From NCBI GenBank assembly GCA_947581615.1, contig CANPVD010000054.1, positions 1 through 52,091 of the forward strand: a DNA stretch of 52,091 nucleotides, written 5' to 3'. Shown one piece after another: positions 37,316 through 43,335 of the stretch. The notes under the pieces are model-generated. The model saw nothing but the letters and a program-made list of their open reading frames with translations, was not told the origin of the DNA and searched no databases. Source of the stretch: Candidatus Humimonas hydrogenitrophica (GTDB lineage: Bacteria > Gemmatimonadota > Gemmatimonadetes > Palauibacterales > Palauibacteraceae). Both the position numbers and the translations under genes were made by a program. Every line of letters begins with the position of its first letter. Positions within the stretch are counted from its first letter, which is position 1.

Positions 37316-37541
37316 GATGGAATCGGTTCCGTTGGACGTCTTGAAGGCGATGTTCTGCATGTCGATCCGCACGTCGCCCGAGCCTCCGCCCGGAGGCGGG
37401 GGCGGGGGCGGGTTCTGGGTCGGCGGGGTGCTCCCGCCCCCGCAGGCGGCCAGGGCGAGGGCCGCGGCGACGGCCAGGCCGCGGAGGGCGGCGGTGGACC
37501 CACGGGTAGGATTCCGGATCGGTAGCGCACGTGTCACGGCT
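37316..37541 (-). pseudogene. Truncated duplicate of the 5' end of the plastocyanin-like gene
   Basis: These 226 bp match 41363-41588 with five substitutions and no gaps (offset 4047). The copy keeps the signal peptide, lipobox LAAC, the Pro-rich linker and the first strand up to GTDSI, then ends. One substitution changes the ATG start to GTG. The copper-ligand part of the gene is missing, and the frame runs on into the antisense of the cytochrome gene. Together with the operator that follows, it fills the 368-bp gap 37303-37670. Confidence 0.92.
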
Positions 37542-37615
37542 CGGCCTCCTGCATTGAAGACACCGGGACGTGCGACGGTCGCACCGTTCAGTGTGGATGG
37601 CTTTTTGGCCTTTAT

Positions 37616-37638
37616 CAAGTAACATGATCGTTTACTTG
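37616..37638. promoter_or_regulatory. Inverted-repeat operator upstream of the Fe-S-type regulator
   Basis: CAAGTAA (37616-37622), 9 nt and TTACTTG (37632-37638) form a perfect 7-bp inverted repeat in a short AT-rich stretch, 32 nt before the ATG at 37671. The position suggests autoregulation by the product of that gene. A partial match lies at 39480-39502. Confidence 0.6.
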
Positions 37639-37670
37639 CCGAGCAAGGGCTCCACGGCTATGCTTGGGCC

Positions 37671-38318
37671 ATGGCTGATAGGCCCCCGGAACCGAATCCC
37701 GCGCTGCGTCTCACGGGCTCGACGCGCTCGGAGATCCTCCGGCTCCTCCGAGGAGGCGCCCGCACGGTACAGGATCTCGAAGGGCAGCTCGGCATCTCGG
37801 GCAACGCCGTGCGTGGACACCTCCACGCGCTGGGGCGCGAACGGCTCGTGGAGCGGCGTGGCGTCCGGCGCGACACCGGCGGCAAGCCCGCCCACCTGTT
37901 CGCTCTGACGGCAGACGCCGAGCGCCTGTTCCCGAAGGCGTACGCGGCCGTGCTCGCGCGGGTCCTGGACGCCGTCGGCCGGCGTCTCGGAGAGCGGGAG
38001 CGCGATCAGCTCATGCGAGGGATCGGCCGGGACGTGGCTCGAGACACGGTGCCGAAGACCGCCTCCGATCTACCCGAGCGCGTGCGGGAGGCCGCCAGCG
38101 TCCTGGACGGGCTCGGCGGCGCCACGCGGATCGAGGACGATGATGATCTCTTCGTGATCCGGGGGAGCGGGTGTCCGGTGGGCGCACTGGTGGCCGAGCA
38201 TCCCGAGCTCTGCCGGATGGCCCAGGCTCTGGTGGCCGCGATCACCGGAGTCCGCGTACGCGAGCGCTGCGACCGCAGCGGTACCCCCTCCTGCAGCTTC
38301 GAGATCTCCAAGACCTGA
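37671..38318 (+). CDS. Winged-helix regulator with C-terminal cysteine cluster (SufR-like)
   Basis: This 215-aa protein has an ArsR/DeoR-type winged helix at about 12-82 (STRSEILRLLRGGARTVQDLEGQLGISGNAVRGHLHALGRERLVERRGVRRDTGGKPAHLFALT). Its C-terminal domain carries four Cys at 168, 181, 200 and 208 in the context GCPVGALVAEHPELC, RERC and GTPSCSFEI. This layout resembles SufR and related regulators that bind an Fe-S cluster, so redox or iron sensing is a reasonable inference. The stop is 1 nt from the convergent cupredoxin gene. An inverted repeat lies just upstream. Confidence 0.88.
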   Translation: MADRPPEPNPALRLTGSTRSEILRLLRGGARTVQDLEGQLGISGNAVRGHLHALGRERLVERRGVRRDTGGKPAHLFALTADAERLFPKAYAAVLARVLDAVGRRLGERERDQLMRGIGRDVARDTVPKTASDLPERVREAASVLDGLGGATRIEDDDDLFVIRGSGCPVGALVAEHPELCRMAQALVAAITGVRVRERCDRSGTPSCSFEISKT

Positions 38319-38319
38319 G

Positions 38320-38931
38320 TCATACCGTCCCCCGAATCCGACCGTGGCGGAGGATCGCCGCCACGGTCGGAAAGGCGTCGCGGGCCGCGGCCGGGAGGGC
38401 TCCCGAAGGCGCCTCGTAGGGGTATTCCGGCTCGGCGGGAAGCGACCCTTCTCCGTCCCAGACCACCAGGCGGCCCACCATCCCGAACGCCTCGTGCGGG
38501 CGGCAGAAGAAATCGTAGACGCCCTTCACGCTCGGCCGGATCTCGAAAGACGCATCTCCGCGACCGGCGACCAGGAAGCCGGAATCCCAGGGGTCGGCGC
38601 CGACCGGCAGGCGCAGAGGCCTGTCGTTCCGGGGATGGTAGGCCGTGGTGGTGTGGACCCCCTCGAGCGCGGTCCAGCGAACCATCACGCCCGGCCGGAC
38701 CAGGACCCCGGAGGGATCGAACCACACCCGGCTGCCGTCGGGATCGCTCCGCATGTGGACCTCGACGCACTCCGCCGGGGCGGGAGTGCGGAGCGGCGTG
38801 CCACCCTGCGTCAGCGGGTAGCGCAGCAGCGGCACGCCGGCCACGACCCACCCGGCCCGGACGAGGAACCCGCGGCGGCTGAGCACCGCGCGCGTCCCCG
38901 GACGACCGTCACGCGATGAGGGAACGACCAC
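38320..38931 (-). CDS. Tat-type exported cupredoxin
   Basis: This 203-aa protein has a twin-arginine motif SRRGFL (18-23) and a hydrophobic segment, so it is probably exported folded by Tat. The cupredoxin domain has GVMVRWTALEGVHTTTAYHP (His ligand) and GVYDFFCRPHEAFGMVGRLVVWD, giving the Cys-x2-His-x4-Met ligand set of type-1 copper proteins. The GTG start at 38931 has GGGGAG upstream. It lies 20 nt after the DUF5602-like gene and is likely in the same operon. It is probably an electron carrier or copper-binding protein of the periplasm. Confidence 0.85.
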   Translation of the reverse strand: MVVPSSRDGRPGTRAVLSRRGFLVRAGWVVAGVPLLRYPLTQGGTPLRTPAPAECVEVHMRSDPDGSRVWFDPSGVLVRPGVMVRWTALEGVHTTTAYHPRNDRPLRLPVGADPWDSGFLVAGRGDASFEIRPSVKGVYDFFCRPHEAFGMVGRLVVWDGEGSLPAEPEYPYEAPSGALPAAARDAFPTVAAILRHGRIRGTV

Positions 38932-38950
38932 GCTTCGCGGCTCCCCGTCG

Positions 38951-39376
38951 TTACTGGAGATTCGCCGCCTCTTTCTTCGAGATGTGCCAGAGGATCACGT
39001 GATAGTGAGGCACCGGAACGCCGGGGTGCCCGGCATTGAACACCACATCGACGTGGTCGACGGGCTGGTCCGACGCCCCCAGCCCCTCGAACGCATGGTG
39101 CCCGTCGAGCTTGTCGAGAGGGATCATGTAGATCGTGCTCACGAGCTGGCCGTCCCGGTCGTAGGCGAGGAAGGGCCCCGCCGGCAGGGTCGATGGATCC
39201 ACGTACAGGGTGCCCAGGCCCGGCACGAAGTCCGGAAGCGGCACGAGCGAGCTCACCATCTTGAACGAGCCGCCGGGCGGAGCCGTCTCCTGCGCGCGCA
39301 GAGCGCCTCCGGCCAGCGGTAGAGCGAGCAGGCCGCCGAACAGCATCGAGAGAAACCGCTGCCGTCGTGTAGTCAT
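38951..39376 (-). CDS. Exported protein, possibly TTHB210-like (DUF5602)
   Basis: This 141-aa protein has a Sec signal (FLSMLFGGLLALPLAGGALRAQ). The start at 39376 is supported by GGAGGAG 6 nt upstream. The mature domain has FVPGLGTLYVDPSTLPAGPFLAYDRDGQLVSTIYMIPLDKLDGHH and ends in VDVVFNAGHPGVPVPHYHVILWHIS. The cluster of His residues suggests metal binding. The layout recalls TTHB210/DUF5602 proteins, but I am not certain. It is the first gene of a probable unit with the cupredoxin at 38320, downstream of an unusually AT-rich control region. Confidence 0.7.
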   Translation of the reverse strand: MTTRRQRFLSMLFGGLLALPLAGGALRAQETAPPGGSFKMVSSLVPLPDFVPGLGTLYVDPSTLPAGPFLAYDRDGQLVSTIYMIPLDKLDGHHAFEGLGASDQPVDHVDVVFNAGHPGVPVPHYHVILWHISKKEAANLQ

Positions 39377-39470
39377 GTCCATCTCCTCCATGCGGGGAAC
39401 GCGTTGCTCGGACCGGAGCATCACCCGGACGCCACCGGCCACGGTCGAGGTGGAACCTAGCATGTTTATA

Positions 39471-39502
39471 TAGTATGTCAAGTATATACTATGGTTACAA
39501 GC
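39471..39502. promoter_or_regulatory. AT-rich dyad region upstream of the DUF5602-like gene
   Basis: ATAGTAT (39471-39477), 9 nt and ATACTAT (39487-39493) form a perfect 7-9-7 inverted repeat. Overlapping it, 39480-39502 begins CAAGTA and has TTAC near its end at the same spacing as the operator before the SufR-like gene (12 of 23 positions identical). The region is strikingly AT-rich compared with its surroundings and probably holds the promoter for the minus-strand operon. Confidence 0.5.
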
Positions 39503-39534
39503 GGCCACAAGGCTCTTCCGGGCCGGACGCTGCG

Positions 39535-40860
39535 TCACGCCTCCCCTCCCGCGGGTGATTCCTCCCGGCGAGGCTCCCGTTCCAGCTCCCGCCCCACGCG
39601 CTCCACCCTCTCGAGCAAGCCGATCTCCGGAAACGACGCCGCGCCGTCCAGCCGCAGGCGCAGATCGCGCAAACCCACCTCGAACTCGAGCAGCTCCTCG
39701 CGGACCCGAGGCCAGTTGGTGGCCACGATGCCGGCCATCGTCCGGGAGCTCGACCGTGCCAGCCGGGTCATGTCCGCCGAGGCAGGGCCGTGAAGGAGGG
39801 ATCCGGCAGCGGAGCCGCCGGCCTTGGCCAGGTGGGATGCCAGACGTAGGGAAACCAGGTAGGGCAGGTGGCTGGTCGCGGCCACCTGGCGGTCGTGCAC
39901 CGCGGCTCCCACCCACACGGAGTGGGCGCCCAGCGCCGCGACGACCGACTCCGCCACGGATCGGGCGCGGCTCCCGGTCCGAATCGTCTCTACCAGAGCC
40001 CACGGACGGCCCTGGAACATGTCGGCCCGCGCATTCGCGACCCCGCTGCGCTCCGTGCCGCCCAGGGGATGGCCGCCGACGGCTTCGACCTCCTCCGGCA
40101 GGCCGTCCATGGCCCGCACCACCGCGGTCTTGGTGCTTCCCACGTCCAGGAGCACGGTGGCCGGCCGCAGCTCCGGACTCCAGCGTGCCAGCCACGGCGG
40201 GATCGCATCGACCGGGATGGCAAGGAGGACGACATCGGCCTCCGCGAGCAGGGCCGCCGGGTCGGTGGAGCCGACTTCGACCGCCCCGATACGCTTCGCC
40301 GAGCGCACGGCCGCTTCCAGCACGTCCGTCCCCAACACACGCCGGAACAGGCCGACCTCCCGGAGCCCCAAGGCAACCGAACCACCGACCAGGCCGAGCC
40401 CCACAACGAGCAGGCTGCCGTGAACATCGGCGTCGTCGGCCGGACGCTTCCGGGCCGCCCCGTCCACGGAGCCGGACACATCGCTCCCGTCGGGACGCGC
40501 CCGCCCGGGTACCGCGGAGACGAGATCGGGCCGCAGTTGTTCCGCCTCGCCCAGATACACGTGACGCGCCACGCCGGGGCCCCGGACGAGCAAGAGGACG
40601 CGCAGCATCCGGACGGGTGCACCCGGAACCGGTGTCTCCTGCGCGCCCAGCATCGGCACACCGATCCATCCCAGCTCTCGGGCCGCGGAGGCCGGGTACG
40701 CCGCATCCAGATCCGGGGTCATGGTGAAGTGGGCGGCCACGATTCGGCCCGGCTCCAGGTCGTTGCAGCTCATGATCTCCTCGAGGAGCCGCCGGCTCCC
40801 CGTCAGGATGGACTCCCGGTCGTTACGGTCGATTCCAATGGCTCCCCGGACGGCGAACAT
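39535..40860 (-). CDS. tyrA: AroH-type chorismate mutase fused to prephenate dehydrogenase
   Basis: This 441-aa bifunctional enzyme would convert chorismate to prephenate and then to 4-hydroxyphenylpyruvate on the way to tyrosine. Residues 1-118 are an AroH (Bacillus-type) mutase with its active-site residues: Arg5, Arg61 (ARELGW), Glu75 (GAQETPVPG), Arg87 (RMLRVLLLV) and Tyr102 (RHVYLGEA). A linker (119-148) leads to the TyrA domain with NAD motif VVGLGLVGGS (152-161) and catalytic-region HPLGGTERSG. Fusions of TyrA to AroQ-type mutases are well known; an AroH fusion is uncommon. AGGAG 7 nt before the ATG at 40860. It is preceded by a tyrosine attenuator. Confidence 0.95.
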   Translation of the reverse strand: MFAVRGAIGIDRNDRESILTGSRRLLEEIMSCNDLEPGRIVAAHFTMTPDLDAAYPASAARELGWIGVPMLGAQETPVPGAPVRMLRVLLLVRGPGVARHVYLGEAEQLRPDLVSAVPGRARPDGSDVSGSVDGAARKRPADDADVHGSLLVVGLGLVGGSVALGLREVGLFRRVLGTDVLEAAVRSAKRIGAVEVGSTDPAALLAEADVVLLAIPVDAIPPWLARWSPELRPATVLLDVGSTKTAVVRAMDGLPEEVEAVGGHPLGGTERSGVANARADMFQGRPWALVETIRTGSRARSVAESVVAALGAHSVWVGAAVHDRQVAATSHLPYLVSLRLASHLAKAGGSAAGSLLHGPASADMTRLARSSSRTMAGIVATNWPRVREELLEFEVGLRDLRLRLDGAASFPEIGLLERVERVGRELEREPRREESPAGGEA

Positions 40861-40896
40861 GTCGATTCTCCTGATCTGGACGCGGGACACAGGCAC

Positions 40897-40932
40897 AAAA
40901 AAAGAGAGGCCCCCGGCGTACGGGGGCCTCTC
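40897..40932 (-). terminator. Attenuator terminator upstream of the AroH-TyrA gene
   Basis: On the minus strand GAGAGGCCCCCG (40932-40921) pairs perfectly with 40915-40904 around a 5-nt loop, a 12-bp GC-rich stem followed at once by seven T (40903-40897). It ends 36 nt before the AroH-TyrA start, so it would stop transcription before the gene unless prevented. Confidence 0.93.
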
Positions 40933-40958
40933 GGGACCGGATGCTGTGAGCGCGCGAG

Positions 40959-41048
40959 CTACACGGACGCAGCCTCCCTCCCGGCCCCCCTCGGAGAGCC
41001 GCGATAGGCGTAGGCGTAGGTCTCCAGCGCGATCGCGTGCCTTCTCAT
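40959..41048 (-). CDS. Tyrosine-rich leader peptide of the AroH-TyrA attenuator
   Basis: This is a 29-aa ORF with its own ribosome site (AAGGTGAG, 6 nt before the ATG at 41048). It contains ETYAYAYRG with three Tyr codons at positions 11, 13 and 15 (41018-41016, 41012-41010, 41006-41004). Its TAG (40961-40959) lies 26 nt before the terminator stem. If Tyr-tRNA is scarce, a ribosome stalled at codon 15 would mask 41000-40995, free the antiterminator segment and let RNA polymerase read into the AroH-TyrA gene. With Tyr plentiful the ribosome reaches the stop and the terminator forms. TTGACA at 41086-41081 is a possible -35; the -10 is unclear. Confidence 0.88.
   Translation of the reverse strand: MRRHAIALETYAYAYRGSPRGAGREAASV
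40983..40990 (-). promoter_or_regulatory. Antiterminator segment within the leader-peptide gene
   Basis: GGGGGGCC (40990-40983) can pair through GGGGGCC with GGCCCCC (40928-40922) in the terminator's 5' arm, seven G-C pairs that exclude the terminator. It can also pair with GGCTCT (41000-40995) just after the Tyr codons to form a weak 1:2 hairpin. These are the alternatives expected of ribosome-controlled attenuation. Confidence 0.7.
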
Positions 41049-41086
41049 ATCGGACTCACCTTCTAACCCGCCGTCCGCGGTGTCAA

Positions 41087-41109
41087 GGCCGGGGAGAGCG
41101 CCCCCGGCC
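41087..41109 (-). terminator. Hairpin after the plastocyanin-like gene
   Basis: GGCCGGGG (41087-41094) pairs with CCCCGGCC (41102-41109) around a 7-nt loop, 32 nt beyond the stop at 41141. No T-tract follows; on the minus strand the stem abuts the TTGACA proposed for the tyrosine leader. It probably separates the two transcripts. Confidence 0.55.
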
Positions 41110-41140
41110 CGGTCCGCGCCCTGCTCCCGAGCTCCCGAGC

Positions 41141-41584
41141 TCACCGGGCAATGATCACGGCGTGCGCCATCTGCCCCGGGTGCACCGTGCAGTGGTACAC
41201 GTAGCGGCCCGGCGTGTCGACGGTGTAGGTGTAGGTCCCCTGATAGCTCAGGAGCCCCGAGTTGAACGTCGATGCCCCCGAGGGCACCGAGTCGCTGGTG
41301 GCCGAGTGCTGGATCCCCTGGTCCAGGTTGGTCCACTGGATGGTCGAGCCGGCGTCCACCGTGATGGAATCGGTTCCGTTGGACGTCTTGAAGGCGATGT
41401 TCTGCATGTCGATCTGCACGTCGCCCGAGCCTCCGCCCGGAGGCGGGGGCGGGGGCGGGTTCTGGGTCGGCGGGGTGCTCCCGCCCCCGCAGGCGGCCAG
41501 GGCGAGGGCCGCGGCGACGGCCAGGCCGCGGAGGGCGGCGGTGGACCCATGGGTAGGCTTCCGGATCGGTAGCGCTCGTGTCAT
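41141..41584 (-). CDS. Plastocyanin-like lipoprotein
   Basis: This 147-aa lipoprotein has lipobox LAAC (ALRGLAVAAALALAACGGG), a Pro/Gly-rich linker (PPTQNPPPPPPPGGGSG) and a cupredoxin domain (about 58-147). Copper ligands are visible as His in GIQHSATSDS and the Cys-His-Met set in YVYHCTVHPGQM. The ATG overlaps the stop of the upstream gene as ATGA and GGGAG precedes it, so it is translationally coupled to the barrel-cupredoxin gene. It probably shuttles electrons or holds copper at the envelope. Its first 226 bp have been copied to 37316-37541. Confidence 0.93.
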   Translation of the reverse strand: MTRALPIRKPTHGSTAALRGLAVAAALALAACGGGSTPPTQNPPPPPPPGGGSGDVQIDMQNIAFKTSNGTDSITVDAGSTIQWTNLDQGIQHSATSDSVPSGASTFNSGLLSYQGTYTYTVDTPGRYVYHCTVHPGQMAHAVIIAR

Positions 41585-41588
41585 GGCT
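41363..41588 (-). repeat. Source copy of the 226-bp duplication
   Basis: This segment covers the start of the plastocyanin-like gene, from 4 nt before its ATG to the codons for GTDSI, and is repeated at 37316-37541 with five substitutions. It lies within an intact gene, so this copy is taken as the source. Confidence 0.9.
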
Positions 41589-42774
41589 GGACTCCCGTGT
41601 CGGAGACGATGATCAGCCCCTTCATGAAGGGGTGCGGAGTGCAGTGGTAGGCGAAGCGGCCGGCCCGGTCGAAGACGAGCTGCCAGCTGTCGGCCGGGTC
41701 GACGAGCGGCGAGTCCCACAGACCGTCGGTCGAGGTGCTGGAGTGGGCCAGCGGGTCGTGGTTCACCCACCGGATGGTGGTGCCGGGACGAACGCGTACG
41801 GTGTCGGGGTGGAAGGCGAGCCCCTTGATCTCGATCTCGACCACGGTGCCGGGGCCACCGACCGGGACGTCGGCCGCGCCCGTGGCCGGGGCGACGAGGC
41901 CGCCACCCGAGCCGGAGGATTCGCCGCCCGCCGCCTCGCCGGCGCCGCCCCCGGAGCTGCCCGGGTGCACCAGCTGGCCCCAGCGTGCGAAACCGCTGAA
42001 CGGCACGGTGAACTCGAACCCCCAGTAGACGGTGTGGGCCACACCGGTCGAGGTCCCCTCCAGTGTGCCGCTGGACACGTTCGTGGCCATCAGGGTCAGC
42101 GTATGCGGGGTGTACGGGATCGCCAGCTCGAGCCCCGCGCTCCACGCCGCCGGTCCGTCGATACCCGCCACCAGGTCCGAGACGTCCCCGGCCAGGGTCA
42201 TGTAGCGGTTGATCTCCAGCCCCGCCCCTCCCGCGAGGGCGAGGGAGGCGGGCCGGTCCGCGCCCCCGGACCGTTCGAAGCCATCCCCGAAGCCCCGCAC
42301 CGCGCCGAGAACGTGGAGGGGGCCGAAATGGGTCGCCCCCGTCAGCTCCCCGTCCAGGCTGTGCGTGGCGCCGTTCCATGCCGCCGTCACCGCCACCGAG
42401 GGGCCTCCTGCGGGGTGCCGGCCGCCCGGGGACCACGTGGCATAGGGTTGCCACTCGTTCGAGCCGCCGGCCAGCAGCGAGCGCGTACTGTAGCGGAACC
42501 CGGCCATGAGCCCGGACGCCAAGCCCAGGTTCATCTGGAAGGTGGGGTAGTTGACGATCTTGCCGTCGCCGAAGATGTCTCCGATGTCGGCGTCCGACCC
42601 GGCCACCTGGAACCGGTGCGAGAAGTCGAAGAACAGCTGCCCGGGAGAGGCCGTCCACGTGCCCGCCAGGTTCGGCGTCCGGCCGGTCACGGGCTGGGCT
42701 CTCAGAGCCGCGGGGGGCAGGAGAACGACGCCCGCGAGGGCGACCGCCGGGATCCACGAACGCGTCCAACGCAT
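41581..42774 (-). CDS. Beta-barrel protein fused to a cupredoxin domain
   Basis: This 397-aa protein has a Sec signal (RSWIPAVALAGVVLLPPAALRAQ). Residues about 30-265 are beta strands of a DUF5777-like outer-membrane barrel (GQLFFDFSHRFQV, PTFQMNLGLASGLMAGFRYSTRS, LEINRYMTLAGDVSDLV, HTVYWGFEFTVPF). After a Gly/Ser-rich linker comes a cupredoxin domain (about 310-397) with His in PLAHSSTSTDG and the ligand set in FAYHCTPHPFM. The fusion would tether a copper site to the outer membrane. The ATG at 42774 follows GAGGGCAGGCGAG. It is translationally coupled to the plastocyanin-like gene and has an ECF-type promoter motif upstream. Confidence 0.85.
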   Translation of the reverse strand: MRWTRSWIPAVALAGVVLLPPAALRAQPVTGRTPNLAGTWTASPGQLFFDFSHRFQVAGSDADIGDIFGDGKIVNYPTFQMNLGLASGLMAGFRYSTRSLLAGGSNEWQPYATWSPGGRHPAGGPSVAVTAAWNGATHSLDGELTGATHFGPLHVLGAVRGFGDGFERSGGADRPASLALAGGAGLEINRYMTLAGDVSDLVAGIDGPAAWSAGLELAIPYTPHTLTLMATNVSSGTLEGTSTGVAHTVYWGFEFTVPFSGFARWGQLVHPGSSGGGAGEAAGGESSGSGGGLVAPATGAADVPVGGPGTVVEIEIKGLAFHPDTVRVRPGTTIRWVNHDPLAHSSTSTDGLWDSPLVDPADSWQLVFDRAGRFAYHCTPHPFMKGLIIVSDTGVQP

Positions 42775-42890
42775 GTCTCGCCTGCCCTCGCTCGGAGAAG
42801 TGTCTTCGACCCGGGGATCCACGCCTGCCGCGCGACCGTACCACGTAACGACCGCGCGGGCCGCGATCCTCCCGGCACCTACGAGGGCCA

Positions 42891-42918
42891 CGAACGTAGG
42901 ACGACCCCGGGGAGTTCC
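42891..42918 (-). promoter_or_regulatory. ECF-type promoter of the barrel-cupredoxin operon
   Basis: On the minus strand GGAACT (42918-42913), 16 nt and CGTTCG (42896-42891) lie about 117 nt before the ATG at 42774. It is back-to-back with the anti-sigma promoter and shares its motif and spacing. An extended -10-like TGGTACGGT nearer the gene (about 42843-42835) is an alternative or second promoter. Confidence 0.6.
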
Positions 42919-42960
42919 CGGGTGGCGCGGCAGAGCTCGCCGCTTGACGCTCGGGGGCGG

Positions 42961-42988
42961 GGAACCGGATTATCCGGCGGATCGTTCT
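42961..42988 (+). promoter_or_regulatory. ECF-type promoter of the anti-sigma gene
   Basis: GGAACC (42961-42966), exactly 16 nt and CGTTCT (42983-42988) lie about 62 nt before the ATG at 43051. GGAAC is the classic -35 of ECF sigma factors; the adjacent gene encodes one, so feedback control is the simplest reading. Confidence 0.68.
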
Positions 42989-43050
42989 GGGACGCGTCGC
43001 GCGGGCGATTACGGACGAGCCCGCCGCCGAGACGACGGGCTGGAATCAGG

Positions 43051-43335
43051 ATGGTGTCGATGGCCGGTTACAGCTGTGGTGAGGCGCGCCGTCGGCTCGA
43101 TGCGTACGTGGACGGCGAGCTGTCGGAGGAGGAGGCCCGCGGCGTGGAGGGGCACCTGGCCGACTGCGAGCGCTGCGCCGAGGTTCTCCGGTTCGAACGG
43201 ACGCTGCTGGACGGCCTGAAGGAGAGGATCCGGGAGACGGACGTCCCCCCCGGACTAAGGGAGCGGATCGAGTCGGCCCTGGAGCGGGATCACGAAGCGC
43301 CTGCCGACGCTACGGAGACCCGTTCCGAAGGCTGA
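43051..43335 (+). CDS. Zinc-finger (zf-HC2) anti-sigma factor
   Basis: This 94-aa soluble protein has the zinc-binding anti-sigma signature: Cys9, His35, Cys39 and Cys42 in SCGEARRRLDAYVDGELSEEEARGVEGHLADCERC, followed by a helix (VLRFERTLLDGLKERIRETDVPPGLRERIESALERD) that would wrap the sigma factor. No membrane helix is present, so it may sense redox changes through its zinc site, as ZAS-type anti-sigmas do. The start is ATG 43051; 43060 is possible. Its last 26 bp overlap the 3' end of the convergent sigma gene, which is unusual for such a pair. Confidence 0.88.
   Translation: MVSMAGYSCGEARRRLDAYVDGELSEEEARGVEGHLADCERCAEVLRFERTLLDGLKERIRETDVPPGLRERIESALERDHEAPADATETRSEG

Noticed and set aside
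40904-40932. Terminator of the upstream plastocyanin-like operon
   Set aside because: It lies beyond a separate hairpin (41087-41109) and after the leader ORF, and competes with an antiterminator, so attenuation fits better.
40897-41048. T-box riboswitch for the AroH-TyrA gene
   Set aside because: No T-box sequence or specifier-loop architecture; a translated leader with Tyr codons accounts for the terminator.
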